Below, piece after piece: positions 7,845-15,196 of a DNA stretch of 28,682 nt; the stretch's first letter is position 1, and each line of letters starts with the position of its first letter. This DNA is from Rubrivivax sp. (GTDB taxonomy: Bacteria > Pseudomonadota > Gammaproteobacteria > Burkholderiales > Burkholderiaceae). The stretch covers positions 1 to 28,682 of the forward strand of contig JAEUOZ010000025.1 of assembly GCA_016790225.1 (NCBI GenBank), written 5' to 3'. Below the pieces are notes generated by a model. That model made no database searches. It saw only the letters and a list, made by a program, of their open reading frames with translations, and was not told where the DNA came from. The position numbers and the translations under genes are program-made.

Positions 7845-9023
7845 TCAGGCCGCCCCGGCGCGCTGGCGCCGCTGCGTCAGCGCCAGCCAGACCAGCGCCC
7901 CGCAGACCAGGCCGATGGGCAGCAGCGAGCCCAGGTTCAGCCAGGTCCAGCCTTGGGTCGTGACCAGCGCGCCGGAGGCGAAGGAAGTCCCGGCCATGGT
8001 GGCAAAGACCACCGTGTCCATCGCGCCCTGCGCCTTGTTCTTCTCCTCGGGGGCGTAGGTCGAGGTCAGCAGCGTGGTGGCCCCGGTGAAGAGGAAGTTC
8101 CAGCCAACGCCCAACACCAGCAGCGCGACCAGGAACTGCATCAGATCGACACCCGACAGCGCGACCAGCACGCAGGCGATGTTCAGCAGCGCACCGGCCG
8201 ACATCACCGCCACCGCGCCAAAGCGCTTGATCAGGTGGCCGGTGAAGAAGCTCGGCACGAACATGCCCAGCACATGCCACTCCAGCACCAGGGCCGCGCT
8301 GTCGAACGGGTGCTTGCACTGCTGCATCGCGATCGGCGTGGCGGCCATCAGCAGGTTCATCACGCCGTAGCCGATGGCCCCACCCATCACGGCCACGATG
8401 AAGGCCGGCTGCCGCGCGATCACACCCATCGGCCGACCTGATGAGGCCCCCGGCGCGGGCGCCTGGTGCGGCGCAAAGCCGATCAGGCTCACGGCCACCA
8501 GGGCCAGGGCGGCCACGCCGATCAGGGCCAGGTAGGCGCCGGCAAAGGGCACGGCCAGCCATTCGCGCGTGGCGCTGGCCAGGTTGGGCCCCGCAAAGGC
8601 GCCCAGGATGCCCCCGGCCAGCACCAGGGAGATGGCTTTTTCCTTGTGCTCCGGCGCCACCAGCTCGGGCCCGGCAAAGCGGTACAGGCCGGCATTGGCG
8701 TTGTAGAAGCCGGCGATCACCGTGGCGGCCACCAGCAGCCAGAACTGCTTCGTGCTGATGGCATAGGCACACAGCGCGCAGCTGAACATCGCAACCAGAA
8801 GTCCCATCTGAAAGCATCGTTTGCGGCCGTGCAGGCGCTGCAGCCTCGCCACCAGCGGCGCGCTCAGTGCGCCGCCCACCACGTAACCCATCACGGGCAG
8901 CGTCGCCATCCATCCGTAGGGGGCCAGCGCCAGCCCTACCAGGCCGTTGATGGCTATAAAGGTCACGTTGTTCGTGAGGAACAGGCCCTGGCACAAGGAC
9001 AGCAGCAGCAGGTGACGATTCAT
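7845..9023 (-). CDS. MFS transporter
   Basis: A 392-residue integral membrane protein with roughly twelve hydrophobic segments in two halves, the size and pattern of a major facilitator superfamily permease. The loop after the second helix (ARLQRLHGRKRCFQMG) has the basic Gly-Arg-Lys-Arg pattern expected between helices 2 and 3, and a long polar linker (APHQAPAPGASSGRP) separates the halves. The substrate is unknown; sugar, drug or carboxylate export are all possible. I chose ATG at 9023, nine bases after GAGAAG; an ATG at 9032 is directly adjacent to that site and less likely. It is transcribed in the same direction as the ydc operon, but about 200 bp separate its stop from the ydcS start, so co-transcription is uncertain. 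Confidence 0.82.
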   Translation of the reverse strand: MNRHLLLLSLCQGLFLTNNVTFIAINGLVGLALAPYGWMATLPVMGYVVGGALSAPLVARLQRLHGRKRCFQMGLLVAMFSCALCAYAISTKQFWLLVAATVIAGFYNANAGLYRFAGPELVAPEHKEKAISLVLAGGILGAFAGPNLASATREWLAVPFAGAYLALIGVAALALVAVSLIGFAPHQAPAPGASSGRPMGVIARQPAFIVAVMGGAIGYGVMNLLMAATPIAMQQCKHPFDSAALVLEWHVLGMFVPSFFTGHLIKRFGAVAVMSAGALLNIACVLVALSGVDLMQFLVALLVLGVGWNFLFTGATTLLTSTYAPEEKNKAQGAMDTVVFATMAGTSFASGALVTTQGWTWLNLGSLLPIGLVCGALVWLALTQRRQRAGAA

Positions 9024-9414
9024 GACCAGCATCTTCTCACTGAGAACAGGGTCTCTGACCGTTCACTGACGACCTTGCACCATGAAGGTCAACCCGCACT
9101 TGCATGACGCACGTTGTAGCCTTGATGGTGCGCGAGGAAACCTCGAACCCCTCGCAGGGAACCTTTGGCGCACCGGCATGGTCTTTGCGGAACAGGCCCT
9201 TGAAGAGGGCGTTTCTCGGATGATGAAGCCAGCCCCAAAAGCGAGACGCTAGGACACACGACAACAAGTCAGCAGGAAAGCTCTGATGGCGCCTCATGCC
9301 AGGCGCCCGCCCAAGGGCGGTGCCCGCAGCAGCGGACGTCATCAGAACTTCCCGGCAGCAGCAGGTTGAACCTCACCCGCGGCTGCCCTCCATGCCACCC
9401 CGGAGGCCTGACTC
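9024..9414. other. 391-bp divergent control region (MFS gene / prkA operon)
   Basis: No credible gene lies here. On the plus strand it contains a sigma-54-like site at 9174-9189 (separate entry), a hairpin with GGCGCC arms at 9288-9293 and 9302-9307, and a second at 9307-9320 (CCGCC-CAAG-GGCGG). The prkA ribosome site GGAGG lies at 9402-9406, eight bases before its ATG. Transcription from the sigma-54 site would give a leader of about 215 nt containing both hairpins. Confidence 0.6.
9174..9189 (+). promoter_or_regulatory. candidate sigma-54 (-24/-12) promoter for prkA operon
   Basis: The sequence CGGCATG-GTCT-TTGCG has the essential GG (9175-9176) and GC (9187-9188) separated by exactly ten bases. 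It matches nine of twelve defined consensus positions, including all of TTGC. The initiation site would be near 9200. E. coli yeaG is known to be under NtrC/sigma-54 control in nitrogen starvation, which raises the prior. The match is only moderate. Confidence 0.4.
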
Positions 9415-11016
9415 ATGAGCGTGATCAACCACTTCGCCGCCCGCTACGAGCGTACCCGCGAAGAAGAGATGTCCCTCGAGGACTATCTCGCCGAATGCAA
9501 GCGCAACCCGCTGGCCTACGCCACGGCGGCCGAGCGCATGCTCAAGGCCATCGGCGAGCCGCAGCAGATCGACACCCGCAACGACCCGCGGCTGTCGCGC
9601 ATCTTCCAGAACAAGGTCATCAAGATCTATCCGGCCTTCGCCGAGTTCTACGGCATGGAAGACGCCATCGAGCAGGTGGTGAGCTACTTCCGCCACGCGG
9701 CGCAGGGGCTGGAAGAGAAGAAGCAGATCCTCTACCTGCTCGGGCCCGTGGGCGGCGGCAAGAGCTCGATCGCCGAACGCCTGAAGCTGCTGATGCAGGA
9801 CGTGCCCTTCTATTCGATCAAGGGCAGCCCGGTGAACGAGTCCCCGCTGGGGCTGTTCAATGCCACCGAGGACGGTGCGCTGCTGGAGCAGGAATTCGGC
9901 ATCCCGCGCCGCTACCTCAATCGCATCATGAGCCCCTGGGCCGTGAAGCGCCTGGAGGAGTTCGGCGGTGACATCCGGCAGTTCAAGGTCGTCAAGCGCT
10001 ACCCGAGCATCCTCAAGCAGATCGGCGTGGCCAAGACCGAGCCGGGCGACGAGAACAACCAGGACATCTCCAGCCTGGTGGGCAAGATCGACATCCGCAA
10101 GCTCGAGACCTACGCGCAGGACGATCCGGATGCCTACAGCTATTCCGGCGGCCTGTGCCTGGCCAACCAGGGCCTGCTGGAATTCGTGGAGATGTTCAAG
10201 GCGCCCATCAAGGTGCTGCACCCGCTGCTGACCGCCACGCAGGAAGGCAACTTCAAGGGCACGGAAGGCTTCGGCGCGATCCCCTTCGACGGCGTCGTGC
10301 TGGCGCACAGCAACGAAAGCGAGTGGAAGGCCTTTCGCAACAACAAGAACAACGAAGCCTTCCTGGACCGCATCTACATCGTCAAGGTGCCGTACTGCCT
10401 GCGCGTGAGCGAGGAGGTGAAGATCTACGAGAAGCTGCTCAAGGGCAGTTCGCTCGCGGCGGCCATCTGCGCGCCGGGCACGCTGAAGATGATGGCGCAG
10501 TTCTCGGTGCTCACGCGCCTGAAGGAGCCGGAGAACTCGTCGCTGTACTCCAAGATGCTGGTCTATGACGGTGACAGCCTGAAGGACACCGATCCGCGCG
10601 CCAAGAGCATCCAGGAATACCGGGATTACGCCGGCGTGGACGAGGGCATGAGCGGCATCAGCACGCGCTTCTCGTTCAAGATCCTGTCCAAGGTCTTCAA
10701 CTTCGACACCACCGAGGTGGCGGCCAACCCGGTGCACCTGATGTACGTGCTGGAGCAGCAGATCGAGCGCGAGCAGTTTCCGGCCGATGTGGAGCAGAAG
10801 TACCTGGGCTTCATCAAGGAGCACCTGGCCACGCGCTACGCGGAGTTCATCGGCAAGGAGATCCAGACCGCTTATCTGGAGAGTTACTCCGAATACGGCC
10901 AGAACATCTTCGACCGCTACGTCACCTACGCCGACTACTGGATCCAGGACCAGGAATACCGCGACACCGACACCGGCGAGGTGTTCGACCGCGGCTCGCT
11001 GAACGCAGTGCTGTAG
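9415..11016 (+). CDS. prkA: PrkA serine protein kinase / AAA+ stress protein, cut short by an in-frame TAG
   Basis: The first 533 residues of PrkA (YeaG family). An N-terminal AAA+ module carries Walker A GPVGGGKSS around 111-119, and the PrkA-specific C-terminal domain begins near residue 380. PrkA proteins act in stationary-phase and nitrogen-stress survival; they were described as serine kinases and are AAA+-like. Full-length members have about 640 residues. Here codon 534 is TAG and codon 546 is also TAG, yet the same frame continues without any shift to a TGA at 11335-11337, giving 640 codons in all. A strong GGAGG lies eight bases before the ATG. yeaH and spoVR follow, the standard module. 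Whether the break is real or a sequence error cannot be decided here. Confidence 0.9.
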   Translation: MSVINHFAARYERTREEEMSLEDYLAECKRNPLAYATAAERMLKAIGEPQQIDTRNDPRLSRIFQNKVIKIYPAFAEFYGMEDAIEQVVSYFRHAAQGLEEKKQILYLLGPVGGGKSSIAERLKLLMQDVPFYSIKGSPVNESPLGLFNATEDGALLEQEFGIPRRYLNRIMSPWAVKRLEEFGGDIRQFKVVKRYPSILKQIGVAKTEPGDENNQDISSLVGKIDIRKLETYAQDDPDAYSYSGGLCLANQGLLEFVEMFKAPIKVLHPLLTATQEGNFKGTEGFGAIPFDGVVLAHSNESEWKAFRNNKNNEAFLDRIYIVKVPYCLRVSEEVKIYEKLLKGSSLAAAICAPGTLKMMAQFSVLTRLKEPENSSLYSKMLVYDGDSLKDTDPRAKSIQEYRDYAGVDEGMSGISTRFSFKILSKVFNFDTTEVAANPVHLMYVLEQQIEREQFPADVEQKYLGFIKEHLATRYAEFIGKEIQTAYLESYSEYGQNIFDRYVTYADYWIQDQEYRDTDTGEVFDRGSLNAVL

Positions 11017-11337
11017 AAGATAGAGAAACCCGCGGTCATTGCCAACCCATAGGACTTCAGCAACTATATCGTCATCTTCGTTCTGCGTGCGCGCGCCAAC
11101 CACCAGGGCAAAAACCCGAACTGGACCAGCTACGAGAAGCTGCGTGCGGTGATCGAGAAGAAGATGTTCAGCAACACCGAAGAGCTGCTGCCGGTGATCA
11201 GCTTCAACGCCAAGGCCAGCGCCGACGAGGCCAAGAAGCACGAGGAGTTCGTCACCCGCATGGTGGCCAAGGGCTACACGCCCAAGCAGGTGCGGCTGCT
11301 GTGCGAGTGGTACCTGCGGGTGAGAAAGTCGAGCTGA
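11017..11337 (+). pseudogene. prkA: in-frame C-terminal remainder of prkA (after the first TAG)
   Basis: The 107-codon continuation of the prkA frame. From about 11086 onward it is a perfectly conserved-looking PrkA C terminus (VLRARAN, NWTSYEKLR, EKKMFSNTEELLPVISFNAK, GYTPKQVRLLCEWYLRVRKS). The first 25 codons hold a second TAG at 11050-11052 and several odd residues. The first TAG and the unusual residues fall where I recall Glu, Lys, Gly, Arg or Asn in homologues, and most imply a change to T. No ribosome site supports independent initiation at the ATG at 11149. It reads as a piece of the same gene, not a separate protein. Confidence 0.8.
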
Positions 11338-11347
11338 GGGGCACTGG

Positions 11348-12640
11348 ATGCTCCAGTCCATCATTGATCGCAGGCTGGCGGGCAAGAACAAGTCCATCGG
11401 CAACCGCGAACGTTTCCTGCGCCGCTACAAGGAACAGATCCGCGGCGCGGTGAAACGCGCCATCGACGGCCGCGGCATCCGCGACATCGAGCGCGGCGAA
11501 GAGATCCACATCCCCAAGCGCGACATCAGCGAACCCGTGTTCGGCCATGGCCAGGGCGGCATGCGCGAGGTGGTACACCCGGGCAACAAGGACTACATCC
11601 GCGGCGACCGCATCGAACGGCCCAAGGGCGGACAGGGCGGGGGCAGCGGCAAGGGCCAGGCCAGCGACAGCGGCGAGGGCGAGGACGACTTCGCCTTTGC
11701 GCTGAGCAAGGAAGAGTTCATGCAGGTCTTCTTCGAGGACCTCGCCTTGCCGCACCTCATCCGCACGCAACTGGCCGAAGTGCCCGAATGGAAGAGCCAG
11801 CGCGCGGGCTTTTCCAGCGACGGCACGCCCAACAACCTGCACGTGGTGCGCAGCATGCGCGGCGCCATCGGGCGGCGCATTGCCATCGGCGCCGGCAGCC
11901 GGCGCGAGCTGCGCGAAATGCAGGACCGGCTGGCCGACCTGAAGGCCGCGTTCACGCCCGACGACATCGTGGCCGAACGCGAGATCAAGGACCTGGAGCT
12001 GCAGATCGCGCACCTGCGCGCGCGGCTGGAACGCATTCCCTACCTCGACCCCATCGACCTGCGCTACCGCAGCCGCATCCGCGTGCCGGTGCCCACCAGC
12101 AAGGCGGTGATGTTCTGCCTGATGGACGTGTCGGGCTCGATGGACGAAGGCCGCAAGGAACTGTCCAAGCGCTTCTTCATCCTGCTGTACCTGTTCCTGA
12201 CGCGGCACTACGAACGTATCGAACTGGTCTTCATCCGCCACCACACCCAGGCGGCGGAAGTGGACGAGGAGAACTTCTTCCATGCCCGCGAGACCGGCGG
12301 CACGGTGGTGAGCAGCGCGCTGGTGTTGATGGAAGAGATCATCCGCGCCCGCTACAACCCCAGCGAGTGGAACATCTACGGCGCCCAGGCCTCCGACGGT
12401 GACAACTGGCACCACGACAGCGGCCGCTGCCGCGAGCTGCTGGCCGAGAAGCTGCTGCCGCTGTGCCGCTATTACGCCTATGTGCAGGTGGCCGAGGAGG
12501 AGCAGAACCTGTGGGAGGAGTACACCCAGCTGCTCGAGACCCACAAGCACTTCGCGATGCGCAAGGCCACCGAGCCTTCGCAGATCTATCCCGTGTTCCG
12601 CGACCTCTTCAGGAAAGAAGGGGTCGAGGCCGCCGCATGA
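11348..12640 (+). CDS. yeaH: YeaH/YhbH family (UPF0229) protein with von Willebrand A-like site
   Basis: A 430-residue cytoplasmic protein of the YeaH/YhbH family. The N terminus (IDRRLAGKNKSIGNRERFLRRY) is the family signature. A glycine- and acid-rich linker follows at about 93-112. The C-terminal half holds a MIDAS-type metal site, DVSGSM at 260-265, as in von Willebrand A domains; a coiled segment around 190-230 precedes it. YeaH homologues are consistently encoded with PrkA and SpoVR and are thought to act with PrkA in stress adaptation; the molecular role is unsettled. The start lies ten bases after the prkA stop, and its stop overlaps the spoVR start as ATGA. It appears intact, which argues that this operon is still maintained. 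Confidence 0.92.
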   Translation: MLQSIIDRRLAGKNKSIGNRERFLRRYKEQIRGAVKRAIDGRGIRDIERGEEIHIPKRDISEPVFGHGQGGMREVVHPGNKDYIRGDRIERPKGGQGGGSGKGQASDSGEGEDDFAFALSKEEFMQVFFEDLALPHLIRTQLAEVPEWKSQRAGFSSDGTPNNLHVVRSMRGAIGRRIAIGAGSRRELREMQDRLADLKAAFTPDDIVAEREIKDLELQIAHLRARLERIPYLDPIDLRYRSRIRVPVPTSKAVMFCLMDVSGSMDEGRKELSKRFFILLYLFLTRHYERIELVFIRHHTQAAEVDEENFFHARETGGTVVSSALVLMEEIIRARYNPSEWNIYGAQASDGDNWHHDSGRCRELLAEKLLPLCRYYAYVQVAEEEQNLWEEYTQLLETHKHFAMRKATEPSQIYPVFRDLFRKEGVEAAA

Positions 12641-14178
12641 AACGCCTGGCCGCAGGCCCGAAGCCCGCCACCGAGCGGCCGCCCGCGCCGCTGCCCGGCC
12701 CGAGCGACTGGAACTTCGAGCTGATCGAGGAGTACCACCGCGTCATCCGCATGACGGCCGAGCGCTTCAACCTCGACACCTACCCCAACCAGCTGGAAGT
12801 CATCACTGCCGAGCAGATGATGGATGCCTACGCCAGCGTGGGCATGCCGGTGAACTACCGCCACTGGAGCTACGGCAAGGAGTTCATCGCCACCGAGAAG
12901 AACTACAAGCGCGGCCACATGGGTCTGGCCTACGAGATCGTCATCAACAGCAACCCCTGCATCAGCTACCTGATGGAGGAGAACACGATGGCGATGCAGG
13001 CGCTGGTCATCGCGCATGCGGCGTACGGCCACAACAGCTTCTTCAAGGGCAACTACCTGTTCCGCATGTGGACCGACGCGGCGTCGATCATCGACTACCT
13101 CGTCTACGCGAAGAACTACGTCGCGGAATGCGAGGAGCGCCACGGCATCGACACCGTCGAGTTGTTCCTCGACTCGTGCCACGCACTCTCGAACCACGGC
13201 GTCGACCGCTATCGCCGGCCGTCGCGCAAGTCACTGGCGCAAGAGCTGGCCGACCGCAAGGACCGCGAGGCCTACGCGCAGCAGCAGGTGAACGACCTGT
13301 GGCGCACGCTGCCGCGGCGCGCCGAGAAGGATGCCGCGGCCGCGGAGACCAAGCGCTTCCCCGAGGAGCCGCAGGAGAACCTGCTGTACTTCATCGAGAA
13401 GAACGCGCCTCTGCTGGAGCCCTGGCAGCGTGAGGTCGTGCGCATCGTGCGCAAGGTGGCGCAGTACTTCTACCCGCAGCGGCAGACGCAGGTGATGAAC
13501 GAGGGCTGGGCCACGTTCTGGCACTACCGGCTGCTGAACACGATGTACGACGACGGCTACCTGACCGACGGCGTGATGATCGAGTGGCTGAAGTCGCACA
13601 CCAACGTGATCGCGCAGCCGCCCGTCGGCAGCCGAGCGTACAGCGGCATCAACCCGTATGCCCTGGGCTTCGCGATGTACACCGACATCGAGCGCATCTG
13701 CCGCAAGCCCACCGACGAAGACCGCGCGTGGTTCCCCGATCTCGCCGGCAAGCCGTGGTTGCCGGCGCTCGACGACGCGATGCGCAACTTCAAGGACGAG
13801 AGCTTCATCGGCCAGTACCTGAGCCCGAAGCTGATGCGCGAACTGCGCCTGTTCGCGATCCGCGACGACGAGCAGGAGGAGGAACTCGAGGTCAGCGCGA
13901 TCCACGACGACAGCGGCTACCGCCGCGTGCGGGAGTCGCTGTCACGCCAGTACGACCTGGGCTCGCGCGAACCGAACATCCAGGTGTGGAACGTCAACCT
14001 GCGCGGGGATCGGGCGCTGACGCTGCGGCACTTCCAGCACAACGCCCGGCCGCTGCACGACAGCGGCCAGGAGGTGCTGAAGCACATCGCCCGGCTTTGG
14101 GGTTTCGGGGTGCACCTCGAGAGCGTGAACGCCCAGGGCGAGGTCACCCAGCGCTGGAGCGTGCCGGCGCCGGCTTGA
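12637..14178 (+). CDS. spoVR: SpoVR family protein (YcgB-like)
   Basis: A 513-residue protein of the SpoVR/YcgB family, third member of the prkA-yeaH-spoVR module. Family landmarks are HWSYGKEF, NSNPCISYLMEENTM, the AHAAYGHNSFFKGN motif and QTQVMNEGWATFWHY. The clustered His and Glu residues suggest a metal-binding or hydrolase-like core, but no biochemical activity is established. Non-sporulating bacteria keep this gene, so the sporulation name is historical. The ATG at 12637 overlaps the yeaH stop by four bases (ATGA), pointing to translational coupling. An upstream in-frame extension exists but lies inside yeaH. A clean hairpin terminator follows directly after the stop. Confidence 0.93.
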   Translation: MKRLAAGPKPATERPPAPLPGPSDWNFELIEEYHRVIRMTAERFNLDTYPNQLEVITAEQMMDAYASVGMPVNYRHWSYGKEFIATEKNYKRGHMGLAYEIVINSNPCISYLMEENTMAMQALVIAHAAYGHNSFFKGNYLFRMWTDAASIIDYLVYAKNYVAECEERHGIDTVELFLDSCHALSNHGVDRYRRPSRKSLAQELADRKDREAYAQQQVNDLWRTLPRRAEKDAAAAETKRFPEEPQENLLYFIEKNAPLLEPWQREVVRIVRKVAQYFYPQRQTQVMNEGWATFWHYRLLNTMYDDGYLTDGVMIEWLKSHTNVIAQPPVGSRAYSGINPYALGFAMYTDIERICRKPTDEDRAWFPDLAGKPWLPALDDAMRNFKDESFIGQYLSPKLMRELRLFAIRDDEQEEELEVSAIHDDSGYRRVRESLSRQYDLGSREPNIQVWNVNLRGDRALTLRHFQHNARPLHDSGQEVLKHIARLWGFGVHLESVNAQGEVTQRWSVPAPA

Positions 14179-14180
14179 AC

Positions 14181-14203
14181 CGCGCCCACTGGGGCGCGTT
14201 TAA
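14181..14203 (+). terminator. intrinsic terminator of the prkA-yeaH-spoVR operon
   Basis: A perfect 7-bp G/C stem, CGCGCCC (14181-14187) and GGGCGCG (14192-14198), encloses ACTG and is followed by TTT. It begins three bases after the spoVR stop. The T-run is short and overlaps the TAA of the convergent PEP-CTERM gene (14200-14202), so it may terminate mainly in the plus direction. Confidence 0.6.
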
Positions 14204-14994
14204 CGCACGCGGCGCCGCGCCGAGCCGACGACCCATGCGACAGGCAGCATCAGCAGCCAAGCCGTCGATGGCAGGGGAACGGTGGCTGCATCGACGTCGG
14301 ACCACAGCGCGGTGTAGTTCGTGGCCACGGCTCCTGCGATCGACGGATCGTAGAAGTTGTAGGCCTGCATGATCACCGCCGAGAACGCGTTCGTCGAGCC
14401 GATCGTGCTGTCGGTGTAGACCACGGCGCCGTTCACCGTGAACTCGTAGGCCGAACCCGTGAAGGTGATGCCCAGTTCCGTCCACGCATCGTAGGCCACC
14501 GCGGTCGCTAGGTCGACCCAGCCGAGCGGCGTGTCGTCATCCCACACCCGCAGCCGAGGCGCGCCGCCGTAGTTGGTGAAGCCGATGATCGGGTACTCGA
14601 GTGTCGGCGCCACCGCTCCGTCGGTCATCACACCCCACAGGTCGGTGCGGCGGTGGCCGTTGCTGCCGTCGCCCCAGTCGGAGGGGATGTACAAGGCCGC
14701 GGCAATCGAATCGCCCGCACCACCGCCGACGGCGTGCTGCATCCCCTGCGTGTTGTAGAACGCGCCCGAGAAGGCGCCGGGGCGCGCAGTCGCGCCCTCG
14801 TCGCGGTGGATGTCGATGGCCAGCACCGGGTCACGACCCAGCACCGTGCCCGCATCCGCGAAGCCATGGGGCTGGTAGCGATCGGTGATCCAACCGCTGG
14901 GTGCCGTATCGAAGCTCGGCATCACGAGCGCGGCGTGCGCCACTCCGGCCGACAGCCACGCAACCGCGGCGAGAAGAAGTGATCGTTTCAACAT
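14200..14994 (-). CDS. PEP-CTERM sorting domain protein
   Basis: A 264-residue exported protein. The N-terminal signal peptide is MLKRSLLLAAVAWLSAGVAHA, with cleavage after AHA. The C terminus has the exosortase sorting tripartite signal: VPLPSTAWL, a hydrophobic helix (LLMLPVAWVVG) and a basic tail (SARRRVR). The middle part (about 22-235) is rich in beta strands, Gly and aromatic residues, resembling a secreted concanavalin-like jelly roll, although I recognise no named domain. Such proteins are processed by exosortase EpsH/XrtA and linked to exopolysaccharide and floc formation. I chose ATG at 14994 because AGGAGG lies three bases upstream and the signal peptide starts there. A near-consensus sigma-54 promoter lies about 46 bases upstream. 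No exosortase gene is nearby. Confidence 0.85.
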   Translation of the reverse strand: MLKRSLLLAAVAWLSAGVAHAALVMPSFDTAPSGWITDRYQPHGFADAGTVLGRDPVLAIDIHRDEGATARPGAFSGAFYNTQGMQHAVGGGAGDSIAAALYIPSDWGDGSNGHRRTDLWGVMTDGAVAPTLEYPIIGFTNYGGAPRLRVWDDDTPLGWVDLATAVAYDAWTELGITFTGSAYEFTVNGAVVYTDSTIGSTNAFSAVIMQAYNFYDPSIAGAVATNYTALWSDVDAATVPLPSTAWLLMLPVAWVVGSARRRVR

Positions 14995-15039
14995 GGGCCT
15001 CCTGAGGATGTGGTCAACATCGACCACTGCAACCACAAG

Positions 15040-15055
15040 AGCAACTCGCGGGCCA
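15040..15055 (-). promoter_or_regulatory. sigma-54 promoter of the PEP-CTERM gene
   Basis: Read on the minus strand, the site is TGGCCCG-CGAG-TTGCT (15055 to 15040). It matches the sigma-54 consensus TGGCACG-N4-TTGCW at all defined positions except one, with the GG and GC dinucleotides exactly ten bases apart. The expected start site is near 15029, leaving a leader of about 35 nt that carries AGGAGG before the ATG. An inverted repeat CGGTC-N4-GACCG (15095-15108) lies 40 bp further upstream and could bind an activator. PEP-CTERM genes in other betaproteobacteria are known to depend on RpoN with PrsK/PrsR, which fits. Confidence 0.7.
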
Positions 15056-15196
15056 TCAGCAATCCCGCGCTCGTGGGACCGCATTCGACGGACGCGGTCG
15101 GGTGACCGAATGTCAAGCCGACCGACGATGCGCGGCGCGCTAACTAATCACGTGACCCAGCGGCCACTGGCGAGGCGGCGCACGCGGCGCGCCTCT

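Noticed and set aside
7805..7850. Possible terminator after the MFS gene (AACCCCCGGGTTTTT on the minus strand)
   Set aside because: The stem would leave a two-base loop, so it cannot form as a normal hairpin. The surrounding CCTCAC/GTGAGG pairing is too short.
11014..11052. Reassignment of TAG to an amino acid to explain prkA
   Set aside because: ydcT in the same window ends with TAG as a normal stop, and two TAGs surrounded by other odd residues fit sequence error or decay better than recoding.
11149..11337. A separate small gene downstream of prkA
   Set aside because: Its sequence is the canonical PrkA C terminus in the same frame, and no ribosome site precedes its ATG.
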